Below, in pieces: positions 1 through 8,843 of a stretch of DNA of 64,000 nt. Position 1 is the stretch's first letter. Each line of letters begins with the position of its first letter. Made by a program: the position numbers and the translations under genes. The stretch is from assembly GCA_049840835.1 (NCBI GenBank), contig JASGJG010000001.1, positions 310,001-374,000 of the forward strand. Reading direction: 5' to 3'. The notes beneath the pieces are model-generated. The model had not been told where the DNA came from. It was given only the letters and a program-made list of their open reading frames with translations, and did no database searches. The DNA is from JANLTX01 sp049840835. Its GTDB lineage: Bacteria > Armatimonadota > Armatimonadia > Armatimonadales > Armatimonadaceae.

Positions 1-2502
1 AGCTGGTTTCTCTGCATCATAGTACTGGGTCTGGTTTTCAGAGAAACCGAGAGAGAGACATTGCGTATTGGCTTACCCGCAGCATCCGTAACTCGCCCGG
101 TGAGATGCCCCACGCCCTTTTCGGATAGTCGCAGGGTTAGCCGCTTCTCACCGCCGGGCGCCACCTCGGCAAAGGCGCCTTCGCTCCCCTGGTGGGCAAA
201 GACAGCTATCTTGCCGGTTTCGGTTCCCTGGGACTGCCAGCGAAAGCGCCCTTGATTATCCGTAACAGCGGAGCCTTCTCTACCGATGTCCAGGGAGATG
301 CCCGAAGCTGGCTCCCCGCGCTTATCGAGAACCTCACCAGTAATGGTGGTGAAATCCATGGGGGAGAAACGGAAGTCCAGTGTCGTTGGCTTCCCCCGTG
401 TGGTGCGAACGGTCTTAGCGGGGCGGTTTTCGACACTCACGCGCACCTCGCCTTCCGGTACGGAAAGCTCGTAGTGCCCATCCGGATAGGTGTAGCCAAG
501 ATTGCCGCCGCTACGGATGGTAAGCGACTTCAAGGGGTTTCCCTGGGTGTCGGTCACTCGGCCAATGATTTTGGCTGCAGGGATCAGCGTAATGTCATGG
601 CGCACGACCCGCTGGGATGTCGGAATCGACACAAGGATTTTGTGGGGCGCCACAAAGTCGCCTGTGCGATTCAGCTGGATTTCCAGGGGAGTCTGGCCCG
701 CCTCCATTCCCTCTAGCTTGAAGTATCCCTGGGCATTGGAATAGGTATCGACTTGCCGGTGTAACCGCGTGGTGATCCAGGTGTGGGTAACCGGGCGACC
801 ATCCGGATTGCGCAGGTAGCCTTCCACAGTGTAGCCAGTGTCTAGGGTGAATGCCGAATGGGTTTCGTCCTCGGAATCTTCCCGTTGCACCTCGCGCCAT
901 CGGCTCTTGTCGAACTCGAACCAGATCTTGTCGTTCTGTGGCATCCCTGCTACCCGGAACTCGCCGCGCGCATCGGTCTTGCCTACGTATCCCAGCCATT
1001 TCAAGGGGAAGAACTTGTGCTTATTAGCGAGCCCATTACACCAGACTGAGAGACCAACTACAGGCTTGCCTGCGGCATCACGGAACGATGCCGTGTAGGT
1101 CTGGGGTGGGGATAGCCGAACGGTAAACGCACGATTCTCGAAACGAACGCGCCGGACACTCATGCCCAGGCCGGAGGCCTTCACCATAACCCAGCCATCC
1201 AGGTTCCTCCGCCAGCGTTGCTGCAGGGGTTCTGCAGTAGCGGGGCCAGGCACCTGCTTAAAGACGAACTCACCGCGTGTGTCTGTCGTTGTCTTCGCGA
1301 GAATGACCGGCTTGGGGGAGTAAGGCACCACCCAGGCGATCTCTGCGCCAGAGACCGGCTTGCCCGAGGGACTGAGAACGAGGCCTGACATTACCCCACG
1401 CAATGGAAGCACCGGATCGGCAGGAGTGGTAGCAGTGGGGTGGCTCTGTGACACCGGGCGCTGGCGAGCAACAGCACGCCAGGGAACAAACGCCATACTC
1501 GCTACCACAGCTGCGAAAACTCCGAGGAGCAGGAGCTTGCGCCGTGGTAGGCATGGCTGAGCTATCGCTTCCAGGCGGCGGCGCAGCCGGGAGCCTTTCT
1601 CGAAGACACCTACTCCCAGAAGCGGGGTAGAACCACTGCGTTTCAGCGATGCCTCTAGCAGGGCACGGGCATAGTCGGCGGGCGGCGCGGCAGCCGCTAG
1701 CAGGGCAAGAGCGTCTGCGGCTTCCTCACGGGCCAGGCGCTCTTCCCGGCGTGCTAGCCAGACCAGCGGGTGGAACCAGAAGATAGTCTGTGTGAGCACC
1801 CCAATCCACTCCCAGGCCAGATCGCCACGCCGCAAGTGTGCCAGCTCATGGGCCACCAGTAAGCGGTCCGAGGCATCCGGCTCCTGCAGCAGGAGAATCG
1901 TTCCTGGCACCAGAATCGGGCTGGGCACCTCGAGTAGAGCGGGCTAGGCGCGGCGTGCGGTGAAGTTTCAAACGTGTGGACAGCTCGGCCAGAGCCGGAT
2001 GCTCTATCACCTGTGCCCGGCGCACCAGCCCCCGCACCGTGAACCCAGCCCATAGAATGCGCGCCAGTCCACCAAACACCCCGAGCAGATAGAGGGCTAC
2101 TATCAGCGGCTTCCAGACTGGGGGAGCAGCAGATATAGGTGCCGCTAGGGGATTCGTAATCGCCACTCGCTCCGATACTGCTATTGGTGCTGGCTTGGTA
2201 GCTACAGGTAGGGCTTTCGGCAGAGACGAGGTCACTGGCACAGGTACCTTTGGTGAAGCTGCGCCCTCCGCGACTTTCTGGCGTAAGGGAGCCGAAGGGG
2301 TGCTATGCGGGAGAATCGGCACAGAAACGCTTCCGACCACGAATAGGGTTGCCAGGGCTTTGAGAAACGCGAGCCGCCAGAGGTTGCAGCGCCAGCTTGC
2401 GGGAAGTCGGGGGAGCAGAAGGCAGAGCGCTCCTACAATCAGCAGGGCGATGCCACCGGCAATACTGGCTCGCCAGAGTGCGGATAGCAGAAGAGTGCTC
2501 AT
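1..2502 (-). CDS. BlaR1/M56-family membrane metallopeptidase sensor with carboxypeptidase-regulatory-like repeats (partial, frameshifted)
   Basis: Likely membrane-bound zinc peptidase that senses a signal and relieves BlaI-type repression. The start overlaps the BlaI stop by ATGA, so the two form one operon. The N-terminal part (2502 to about 1955) carries transmembrane segments and the M56 lead-in. The frame then changes near 1944-1960, where a TAG blocks the downstream frame. In the downstream frame the HELAH zinc motif lies at 1835-1849, followed by a transmembrane segment and several carboxypeptidase-regulatory-like beta repeats (for example a GEVLDKRGEPASG unit near 300-400). That frame stays open to the window edge, so the C-terminus is missing. 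The frameshift is either a sequencing error or a real lesion; conservation on both sides favours error. Seen: motifs and frames. Inferred: signalling role. Confidence 0.8.
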
Positions 2503-2879
2503 CGGTTCTCCTCCAGCTTCCGCACAATCTCTTTCAAACGAGCCAGCTCCGCGTCTGTAATCTCCTCTTTCTCCGCGATATAGGCCGCGAAAGGCTCCAG
2601 GGAACCACCCAGTATCGATTCCACAAAGTCTCCTACCAGCTTGCTGAGTACCGTAGCCTGATTCTCTGTGGGGGTGTAGCGATAGATACCTTCGTGGAGG
2701 TCACGCTTCAGAAACCCTTTCTCGCGCAGGCGCTCCAGAACATTGAGAATCGTGGTCTTAGTAAGGCCGCGTTGCGCCATGAAATGCTCCGCAACCTCGC
2801 GCCCACTGATAGGTTGATGCTCTGCAACATAGCGAAGCACCTCGGATTCCGCCGCACCCAGCCCTGGTTTGCGCCCCAT
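2499..2879 (-). CDS. blaI: BlaI/MecI/CopY-family transcriptional repressor
   Basis: A 126-residue winged-helix repressor, the normal size for BlaI/MecI. The wHTH spans about residues 8-70, including the TKTTILNVLERL recognition region, followed by a dimerisation segment. In the family, BlaI dimers bind ACA-N2-TGT dyads and are inactivated when the partner M56 peptidase is triggered; that partner follows with a 4-nt overlap. The start is the ATG at 2877-2879, with an AGGAGG Shine-Dalgarno at 2885-2890. Two matching dyads lie at 2894-2905 and 2927-2938, so autoregulation is likely. The inducer is unknown; nothing nearby is a beta-lactamase. Confidence 0.93.
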   Translation of the reverse strand: MGRKPGLGAAESEVLRYVAEHQPISGREVAEHFMAQRGLTKTTILNVLERLREKGFLKRDLHEGIYRYTPTENQATVLSKLVGDFVESILGGSLEPFAAYIAEKEEITDAELARLKEIVRKLEENR

Positions 2880-2890
2880 AAGAACCTCCT

Positions 2891-2941
2891 GTTCGACACT
2901 TGTCGAATGCTTGTCGAAGTGTTATACGACAAGTGTCGAAC
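2891..2941. promoter_or_regulatory. paired BlaI-type operators
   Basis: Two dyads of the form CGACA-NN-TGTCG lie at 2894-2905 and 2927-2938, with the ACA-N2-TGT core expected for BlaI/MecI operators. The 15-nt blocks 2891-2905 and 2927-2941 are exact inverted copies. One dyad sits between -35 and -10; the other is just upstream of the blaI ribosome-binding site. An extra half-site TTGTCGAA lies at 2911-2918. The divergent gene at 2977 could also be affected. Confidence 0.8.
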
Positions 2942-2949
2942 AGTGTCAA
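2921..2949 (-). promoter_or_regulatory. sigma70-type promoter of the blaI-M56 operon
   Basis: On the minus strand a perfect TTGACA -35 (2944-2949) is followed by a 17-nt spacer and a TATAAC -10 (2921-2926). The operator at 2927-2938 occupies the spacer, so repressor binding would block RNA polymerase. Confidence 0.85.
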
Positions 2950-2976
2950 GGGGAAGCCCAGCGGTAGGATGAGTAA

Positions 2977-3417
2977 ATGCCTAACGAAGACCAGCTATAC
3001 AGGGAATATCTCAGGGTGGTAGAAGGCCATACCTGGTTCCGAACCTATTACGCCGGGGATGCCTATGCCAACGAAACGTTTGAGAACCTGGAGCAAGCCA
3101 AAAAGCATTGGGACAAAGAACTGATTGTAGAGCCAATAGAGGAACCCACGGCAAGCGGACCGCGCGATGGATTTACCTATGTCCGAGTCACACAGAGGCA
3201 TGTGGCAGACAGCCTCGGCGATGATGTGAAAGCGCAACGGCGTATTCTGGCCGCAATTCAGGCAAAGGGGCGATCCCTGGCGTTCACTGTCGCTCTCCGC
3301 AAGATAGTTCAACAGGAATTAAGCTCAGAAGCCACCGAGGATCACCTGCTCTGGGCCTGTCTGACTGCCACGGTTCCTCAGTACCTGGAAGCGGCTATTC
3401 ATGCCATGACTACGTAG
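2977..3417 (+). CDS. hypothetical protein, 146 aa
   Basis: Not recognised. It is a soluble, charged protein with no signal peptide or transmembrane segment. The N-terminal half is rich in aromatic and acidic residues (WFRTYYAGDAYANETF) and the C-terminal half looks helical. It is transcribed divergently from blaI, about 100 nt away, so the BlaI operators could influence it. The ATG at 2977 is preceded by a weak AGGATGAG. It converges with the FGE-domain gene, and the stop codons lie 35 nt apart. Confidence 0.6.
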   Translation: MPNEDQLYREYLRVVEGHTWFRTYYAGDAYANETFENLEQAKKHWDKELIVEPIEEPTASGPRDGFTYVRVTQRHVADSLGDDVKAQRRILAAIQAKGRSLAFTVALRKIVQQELSSEATEDHLLWACLTATVPQYLEAAIHAMTT

Positions 3418-3451
3418 CGTATGGAACGGAAAGAGCTAGATGCCAGAGTTT

Positions 3452-4117
3452 CTATGGGTTCCGGTGCCTGACTTGTGGCGTTGCTGCCTGGACCAGGCGA
3501 AAGCCTCCATCGGAACTTGCATCGGATGGATTGAGTTTGCCTCGGTGCGTACAACGAAAGTAATCTGATTCATAGCAGTACCAGGACCCGCCGCAGGGGA
3601 AGCGAGTGGCGCTATCCGGCCCATCGCTGCACCACTGCCATACATTGCCCCCTATATCTGATAGCCCCAGAGAGTTCGTGAAGATGCGGATCGAGCGCTT
3701 CACAGGAGCCGTTTTACCCGCATCGCCGTATTTCCTGACGCTGCACCACACCTTACTCGTATCGAACGTCTCTCCCCACGGATACGTGATACTCATTCCC
3801 CCATCACGAGCCGCGTACTCAAATTCCTCGGAGGTTGGCAGGCGCCCACCTGCCCAACTCGCATAAGCCTGGGCATCATTCCAGGTCGCATTCACCATGG
3901 GATGGTCATCGTGCCAGCCCCAATCAGGCGCCTCCGGCATTTTCTTGCCAATCGCCAGGCAGTAGGTCTTGTACTGCGCTACGGTCACAGGAGTGGTGTC
4001 CATCCAGAAACCAGGAAGCGTGACCTCATGTTTCGCCTTTCCCAGAATAAACTTGCCACCAGGAACGAAGGCCATTATCGCCCCGCCTTTACGGGCTTTT
4101 CGTGCCCCCTTTTTCAT
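3452..4117 (-). CDS. formylglycine-generating-enzyme/SUMF1-domain protein
   Basis: A 221-residue FGE-sulfatase (SUMF1, C-type-lectin-like fold) protein. After a short basic N-terminus come PGGKFILG (about residue 19), MDTTPVTVAQY, RLPTSEEFEYAARDG, GGNVWQWCSDG and CGGSWY, ending in GFRLVQ: the usual motif order of the family. Many bacterial members are not sulfatase activators but serve as catalytic or ligand-binding domains in other pathways. There is no sulfatase nearby, and the RGGSW motif reads CGGSW here, so the substrate is open. No signal peptide. The start could also be the internal ATG 14 codons downstream. Confidence 0.82.
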   Translation of the reverse strand: MKKGARKARKGGAIMAFVPGGKFILGKAKHEVTLPGFWMDTTPVTVAQYKTYCLAIGKKMPEAPDWGWHDDHPMVNATWNDAQAYASWAGGRLPTSEEFEYAARDGGMSITYPWGETFDTSKVWCSVRKYGDAGKTAPVKRSIRIFTNSLGLSDIGGNVWQWCSDGPDSATRFPCGGSWYCYESDYFRCTHRGKLNPSDASSDGGFRLVQAATPQVRHRNP

Positions 4118-4156
4118 GCTAAGCCTACCATGCTTTTTTAGAATACCTGGCGACCC

Positions 4157-4185
4157 TTGACAAGTTTATTGTGACAGTATATGAT
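4157..4185 (+). promoter_or_regulatory. sigma70-type promoter of the MerR-VWA operon
   Basis: TTGACA (4157-4162), a 17-nt spacer, then TATGAT (4180-4185). The predicted transcription start is near 4192, only about 8 nt before the ATG at 4200, and there is no Shine-Dalgarno. A TGTCAA (4185-4190) mirrors the TTGACA and could be part of an operator. Confidence 0.75.
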
Positions 4186-4199
4186 GTCAACATAAATCA

Positions 4200-4967
4200 A
4201 TGTTAGAATCGAGTCCATCAGAAATACCGCCACTACCAGGAGACTGGACTGGGACTGCCGCCCAGCTTGCAGAGGCGCTGATTCTGGCACTGCCCCGGTA
4301 TGCACTCTCCCCGGAGCCGCTACCCAGCGAGCGGCTGATTCGATTCTATGTGTCGTCTGGTGTGTTGCTGAAGCCACAGCGTGAGGGCAGAGAGGCATTG
4401 TTCGGGCAGCGGCAGGCCCTGCAGTTCCTGGCCGCCCGCGCACTTTTAGAAGACGGTTGGCCGCTCGCCAAAGTAGCCTCGTACTTGGAGGAGTTAAGTG
4501 ACAGTGAGCTTCTTGCTCTGCTGCCACAGCGGGAGGTCATAGCGCCTGCCTCCGCTGTTGCGGGAGCCGCTATGCCTACCCGCGCTCAGCAGCTTATTGC
4601 CCGTTTCCGAAAGAGTGCCGAAGCGCCACCCGCACCGGCTTCAGCGGCGCCAGTGCAGCAAAAGAGCCTGGCGCGGCCTGTGATTCCGTTGCCTGCTCCT
4701 GGTGGGGAGGCGCTTAAGGAGCGACAGGCCGTTCGAGCCGCCCGCCTGGAGGAGCAGGCGCAGATCGCGGAAGCCTCCGCGGACGAACTCTATGTCGCGG
4801 AAGAGTCTACCGCCGTGAGTGAGCGCGAGGTACGCGTTCATATCACGCTCACTCCCTGGTGCGAGATCGCTCTCCACCAGGACTCTCTCAACAATCTCAC
4901 TCCAGATGACGTGGAGAGCGCTACCACGCTCTTTCGCGCCGCTCTGGAGAGGGAAGTCTCCGAATAA
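4200..4967 (+). CDS. MerR-like HTH transcriptional regulator
   Basis: 255 residues. Residues 34-101 form a MerR-type winged HTH: LPSERLIRFYVSSGVLLKP corresponds to the first helix-turn-helix with the family Tyr, and ALQFLAARALLEDGWPLAKVASYL to the second. A Pro/Ala-rich linker (about 118-180) leads to an acidic C-terminal domain of unknown fold that probably senses or binds a partner. It is followed 26 nt later by the VWA gene and likely regulates that operon. The promoter spacing is 17 nt, not the 19-20 nt typical of MerR-activated promoters, so repression or a different target is possible. The start at 4200 lacks a Shine-Dalgarno. Confidence 0.75.
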   Translation: MLESSPSEIPPLPGDWTGTAAQLAEALILALPRYALSPEPLPSERLIRFYVSSGVLLKPQREGREALFGQRQALQFLAARALLEDGWPLAKVASYLEELSDSELLALLPQREVIAPASAVAGAAMPTRAQQLIARFRKSAEAPPAPASAAPVQQKSLARPVIPLPAPGGEALKERQAVRAARLEEQAQIAEASADELYVAEESTAVSEREVRVHITLTPWCEIALHQDSLNNLTPDDVESATTLFRAALEREVSE

Positions 4968-4993
4968 ATTCAACAAGCAAAGGAAAGAAATAG

Positions 4994-6313
4994 ATGAGCT
5001 CACCCTTGATTACACTCACCCCAAAGAAAGCAGGCATCGATGCCGCCGGGGGCACGCTGGATGTGCTCCTGCGTGTTCAGTCTCCACCCATGCCGGAGAA
5101 GACTGAGCGCCGCGAGCGCCCTCCGATTCATTTGGCACTGGTGCTAGACCGATCCAGCTCTATGAGCGGTGCCCCTATTATCGAGGCCAAGAAATGCGCC
5201 CAGAAAATCGTCGAACGGCTTGGTGTGCGCGATAAAGCCGCCATAGTCTCGTTCAGTGACAGCGTCCATACTCTCAGTTCACTCGTGCCGGTAGCGCCAG
5301 CGGGGCGGCTGCTAAGTGCTATCGAGGGCATCGAAGCCAGTGGCAACACCAACCTGCACGGTGGCTGGCTCCAGGGCGCGCAGGAGCTAGCAGCACAGTC
5401 CGAGGGCGGTGCACTCTCCCGTGTGGTTCTACTCTCAGATGGTCAGGCGAACGAAGGCATCGTAGACCCACAGGCAATTTTCGCCCAATGCCGGGAGCTG
5501 ACCGCGGCGGGCATCAGCACCACGACCATTGGCCTGGGCCACAGCTTCAACGAAGACCTCATGGTCGGTATGGCGAAAGCAGGGCAGGGGCAGCACTACT
5601 ATGGCCAGAGCGCCAAAGACCTCTATGACGCGTTTTTAGAGGAGCTGGAGCTGACCGAGGCATTGCATAGCACCGGATTACACGCCACACTCGTGCCCGG
5701 CCCTGGCGTGATTGTAGAGATTCTCTCCAAAGAGAACGTGCGGGCCGATGCCCCGATTCCGCTCTCCGACCTGGCCTTCGGCGCGGAGGCGTGGCTGCTG
5801 GTACGGCTGCACTACAGCGCGAAACCCGTAGGTTCACACGCTCTACTCTCTGTTAGTGTATCGGGCAAGGCAGTCGGCGGCGCTACGTTTACGACCGCTC
5901 CCGCCCTTCTGGAGCTTCCCGTGCTCAACACCACAGGGCTTGCGCTACTGCCTGCCGATGCGCTGGTTGGTCGCCGACAGGCTGAGGCACTGAGTGCGCG
6001 ACTCCTGCTAGCGTTCCGTAGCCGATTGAGCAGTGGGGACCGACAGGGTGCGGAGCAGGCACTGGCGGAACTAAAAGCACTGGGTCGGGAGCATGCCTGG
6101 ATTGGCGAGAGCGTAGCGGAACTAGAGGAGCTTCTACGCCGCGATGAGGCTATGGCCCGCAAGGAAGCGCTTTACACATCGAGCCGCCTGCAAGACCGAC
6201 TGGCCCCGGTAGCGGAGGAAGCCTACCGTAGCGATGAAACCGCAGCGCCTGCCGGTATGCCCGTCTTCCTCCGTCGCAAAGCCGTTCAGGGCCGCGGCAA
6301 AACAGATAAGTAA
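4994..6313 (+). CDS. von Willebrand factor A domain protein
   Basis: 439 residues. The VWA domain covers about 45-220 with a complete MIDAS: DRSSS at 52-56, the Thr of GNTNLHGG, and the Asp of LLSDGQANEG. A beta-rich domain follows, then a helical, charged C-terminus. There is no signal peptide or transmembrane segment, so it is probably cytoplasmic and binds a protein partner through a metal ion. The ATG at 4994 has an AAGGAAAG Shine-Dalgarno. It is co-transcribed with the MerR-like gene and ends at an intrinsic terminator. The cellular target is unknown. Confidence 0.87.
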   Translation: MSSPLITLTPKKAGIDAAGGTLDVLLRVQSPPMPEKTERRERPPIHLALVLDRSSSMSGAPIIEAKKCAQKIVERLGVRDKAAIVSFSDSVHTLSSLVPVAPAGRLLSAIEGIEASGNTNLHGGWLQGAQELAAQSEGGALSRVVLLSDGQANEGIVDPQAIFAQCRELTAAGISTTTIGLGHSFNEDLMVGMAKAGQGQHYYGQSAKDLYDAFLEELELTEALHSTGLHATLVPGPGVIVEILSKENVRADAPIPLSDLAFGAEAWLLVRLHYSAKPVGSHALLSVSVSGKAVGGATFTTAPALLELPVLNTTGLALLPADALVGRRQAEALSARLLLAFRSRLSSGDRQGAEQALAELKALGREHAWIGESVAELEELLRRDEAMARKEALYTSSRLQDRLAPVAEEAYRSDETAAPAGMPVFLRRKAVQGRGKTDK

Positions 6314-6340
6314 CGCGCTGTAAAGCTGTAAAATAGGGGG

Positions 6341-6370
6341 AGGCGGTCACCGGGGTGACCGCCTCTTTTA
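6341..6370 (+). terminator. intrinsic terminator after the VWA gene
   Basis: A 10-bp stem, AGGCGGTCAC (6341-6350) with GTGACCGCCT (6355-6364), CGGG loop, then CTTTTA. Confidence 0.85.
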
Positions 6371-6388
6371 CCCTAGTTGGAGATTGCC

Positions 6389-6817
6389 ATGATGAGGAAA
6401 GCCCTTTTCGCAGGAGCCATATGCTTGATAAGCCTCATAGGCCTCTATATCTATTGGATAAAAAGCAACACCGATCCCTTCCGTTATCAAACCTACAACG
6501 CCGAAGCGACCCGCATTCTCCAACAGGGCACGACAGCAGGCAATATAGAGACCACGTCCGCCTCAGAATTATCTTGCGATGGCAAGGCCTATTTACTACG
6601 CTACGGCAAAGATGGCAAGGCCCTCTTTTTTCCCAGCTATATCGACTATTCTGGCTGGGCTTGCGGCTATCTCTTCGACAAACGAGAGTACAAAGATGTC
6701 AACAACGGCGACACGATCAATGTGAATCTTAACGCCAGAGACAAATCCCAATCCTTCACCCTCAACTTGATAAAGAAGAAGGGGGAGAATTGGTACTATG
6801 TGGAAACCTTCTCCTGA
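6389..6817 (+). CDS. hypothetical membrane-anchored protein, ~142 aa
   Basis: Not recognised. An N-terminal hydrophobic helix (about residues 4-23, ending IYWIKSN) serves as an anchor or uncleaved signal. The rest is polar and exported. The C-terminal region contains alternating beta-like segments (VNLNARDKSQSFTLNLI) and ends in WYYVETFS, suggesting a small beta domain. I chose the ATG at 6389 because GGAG lies 6 nt upstream; a TTG at 6377 is possible but less likely. It does not carry the signature of the 18763-23616 paralogue family despite a similar N-terminus. Confidence 0.6.
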   Translation: MMRKALFAGAICLISLIGLYIYWIKSNTDPFRYQTYNAEATRILQQGTTAGNIETTSASELSCDGKAYLLRYGKDGKALFFPSYIDYSGWACGYLFDKREYKDVNNGDTINVNLNARDKSQSFTLNLIKKKGENWYYVETFS

Positions 6818-6848
6818 GATACACCAGGGCAGTATAGCCTCCTGTTAC

Positions 6849-7175
6849 CTACTCAGGCTTGGATTCCTCGAAACCTTCGTCTTGATTAACGCCATCCGAG
6901 ACATAGACTGCCTCCGCGTCAGGATGCTTCTCTATGTTGTCTGCCAACCGCTGGAGAACGTCTTCCACCCAATCCGGTAGATCATCGCGCTCCAGGAATC
7001 GGACTATCTCTTTGTGAAGCATGGTGGGGCTACCGCTGATGCCTTTTTGCGCAAATTGAGCCAGCTCTGGCAGCGTGCACTCAGTTTGGGCCACAAGCGT
7101 TTTTATCTCGCTCCAGCCGCCGAAGTTGCACAGGTCATCGACCACTTTTCCATCGATACCCAGAGACCAGCCCAT
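6849..7175 (-). CDS. hypothetical protein, 108 aa
   Basis: Not recognised. A small acidic soluble protein without signal or transmembrane segment. It opens with MGWSLGIDGKVVDDL, followed by predicted helices (IKTLVAQTECTLPELAQFAQ, VEDVLQRLADNIEKH). It lies 19 nt downstream of the membrane-protein gene on the same strand and is probably co-transcribed with it. Confidence 0.55.
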   Translation of the reverse strand: MGWSLGIDGKVVDDLCNFGGWSEIKTLVAQTECTLPELAQFAQKGISGSPTMLHKEIVRFLERDDLPDWVEDVLQRLADNIEKHPDAEAVYVSDGVNQDEGFEESKPE

Positions 7176-7194
7176 AAAATCGTGTTTCCTTTTT

Positions 7195-7521
7195 CTATAG
7201 ACCGGGGCGCAGGGTGCGCCAGCCGCGAATCGTGAGAATCGTCAACGTCACTGAAAACGCAATCCAGGCCACACTCCAGAGCTTCAGGCCAGAATAGAGG
7301 CTGTCTTTGATCATCCAGAGTCCATAGGCGCACAAGACAACCGCACCCCAGCGGCGCAAGGAAATCAGGCGAACACTGGCTAGAAATAGCCCCAGTACAT
7401 AGAGGCAGAAGACAGGGTCGATATGCCCACCCAGGCTGAGCATAATCAGTATGCCGAGTACGCCGATGCCTATCGCTAGAATCGCCCCGAGCCAACCGAA
7501 TGTCCGCAACGCCGTTTCCAT
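7195..7521 (-). CDS. small multi-pass membrane protein, 108 aa
   Basis: About four hydrophobic segments (LGAILAIGIGVLGILIML, FCLYVLGLFLASVRLI, WGAVVLCAYGLWMI, VAWIAFSVTLTILTI) fill the protein, which ends with an arginine-rich tail. The ATG at 7521 is preferred over one 18 codons upstream because a GAGG motif precedes it and the upstream residues are polar. It resembles the 107-residue protein at 24942 in size and in its tryptophan/arginine-rich loops, but I cannot assign a family. Confidence 0.6.
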   Translation of the reverse strand: METALRTFGWLGAILAIGIGVLGILIMLSLGGHIDPVFCLYVLGLFLASVRLISLRRWGAVVLCAYGLWMIKDSLYSGLKLWSVAWIAFSVTLTILTIRGWRTLRPGL

Positions 7522-7618
7522 AACCCCATCCTCTCTGACCGGTGTGATGACTGAATTATAGTCACGGGCAGACAAGTATCCTGTAGGGCTTAGGTCCTGA
7601 ATTCGCTGCGCAGTAGTG

Positions 7619-8737
7619 TCAGTCCACCACGAACATCACAGCGGTGCGCTCTAAGAAGTGGTCGCGGGAGTTCGCATCTAAGATGAAGCGGGCATCGGAT
7701 TCTGAGAGCACCGGGCAGGTTCTATCGGCTCCGGCGCGGCGCGCACGGATGATCAACGGGCGGTTCCCCGCGCGGCTCCCGGAGCGACGAGCATCTCCCA
7801 TGTTGCGGGGGTAGCTCACGATTCCGAACTCATCCACGAAATCCGGGTCTATCTGCATGGTGCCGTAGACCTCCGCGCCCCGACCATCGCGTAGCTTGGG
7901 GGCGCGGCACGGAATCACGCCCAGTCCCCGGCAGTCGATAATCAGTCCTGTGTACTCGCAGCCCGCAGGAGCCGGTGCGCCTGGCGCATACGGATCAGGT
8001 TCCGGGGTAGGCGCTGGAGTTGGGGTGGGTGTGGAAGCAGGTATCACGGCGGGAGTCAGGCTCGCTGTACCGACGGCTTCGGCTACGGAGCCCGCACCAG
8101 TGAGGGGAGTCTGCACGATGACGCGCCAGATACCGGACTCTTTCAGGAAGGTCTCTTCCACGACATCAGCACCCTTGACGACCGCGCTGACCTTCACTCG
8201 AATATCATCCGACTTCAGGGTGTAGTTGCTCACTCGGGTCTTCGCATCGACTCGGACCTGCTGCACCGCCATGCCCAGAGTGCGGAGAGCGTCGGCTAAG
8301 GCGGCATCCCGAGCGTCTAAGGCATCCTGTGCGCGAGAGCGGGTCAGGCTCGGGGGCGGCAGCGCGCCCAGCCCGACGGCGCGCGCGAAGCCCTTCTCAT
8401 AGTCGATACGTCCACGCCCGCTTGCAACCACCTCCACCATGGCGTTTTCCCAGGTGCCCGCACCACCGTTTTTGCTTTCGGGGAAGACCAGCGCTGCCTG
8501 AATTGCCGCCGCGCTTTTGGCAGCATCGGCAGGGGTAGCTTTCGCGACGGCCAGTTTCACGGGCGGAGCCGCTTTCACAGTGGTGGCTTTAGGAGGAACC
8601 ACTTTGACTGTTTTTATCGTCTGCTTCGCCACCGAGCGCGTAGGAGCAGGAGCGGGGGCCTTTTTCGGGGGGGCGCTGAGCAGCCCATAGAGCGGCATGG
8701 TGACAAGCAGGCAGTAGCGGAAAAAGAATAGAGACAT
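7619..8737 (-). CDS. exported protein with LPP20-like domain
   Basis: 372 residues from the ATG at 8737, which has AGGA 9 nt upstream. A hydrophobic signal segment (SLFFFRYCLLVTMPLYGLL) is followed by a Pro/Ala/Lys-rich linker to about residue 75. Then comes a domain built like LPP20/FlgT-type repeats: a GRGRIDYEKGFARAVG stretch, the helix ALDARDAALADALRTLGMAVQQV, and the beta hairpins RVKVSAVVKGADVVEE and WRVIVQTPL. After a second Pro-rich linker, the C-terminal domain has paired cysteines (CEYTGLIIDC, IPCRAP) and ends ERTAVMFVVD. It is probably periplasmic or outer-membrane associated. It diverges from the gene at 8844. Confidence 0.68.
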   Translation of the reverse strand: MSLFFFRYCLLVTMPLYGLLSAPPKKAPAPAPTRSVAKQTIKTVKVVPPKATTVKAAPPVKLAVAKATPADAAKSAAAIQAALVFPESKNGGAGTWENAMVEVVASGRGRIDYEKGFARAVGLGALPPPSLTRSRAQDALDARDAALADALRTLGMAVQQVRVDAKTRVSNYTLKSDDIRVKVSAVVKGADVVEETFLKESGIWRVIVQTPLTGAGSVAEAVGTASLTPAVIPASTPTPTPAPTPEPDPYAPGAPAPAGCEYTGLIIDCRGLGVIPCRAPKLRDGRGAEVYGTMQIDPDFVDEFGIVSYPRNMGDARRSGSRAGNRPLIIRARRAGADRTCPVLSESDARFILDANSRDHFLERTAVMFVVD

Positions 8738-8827
8738 AGCGCGGCGTCCTCCCGATTTATGCATCGGACAACGGAAAAGGCGTAGCGTTTCATCCATCCG
8801 TGACAACTGTTTCCAGCCGCTCCCGCG

Positions 8828-8833
8828 TATACT
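8828..8833 (+). promoter_or_regulatory. -10 box TATACT close to the start at 8844
   Basis: TATACT ends 10 nt before the ATG and no Shine-Dalgarno is visible; consistent with a leader of only a few nucleotides. Confidence 0.5.
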
Positions 8834-8843
8834 GTCTGTCAGT

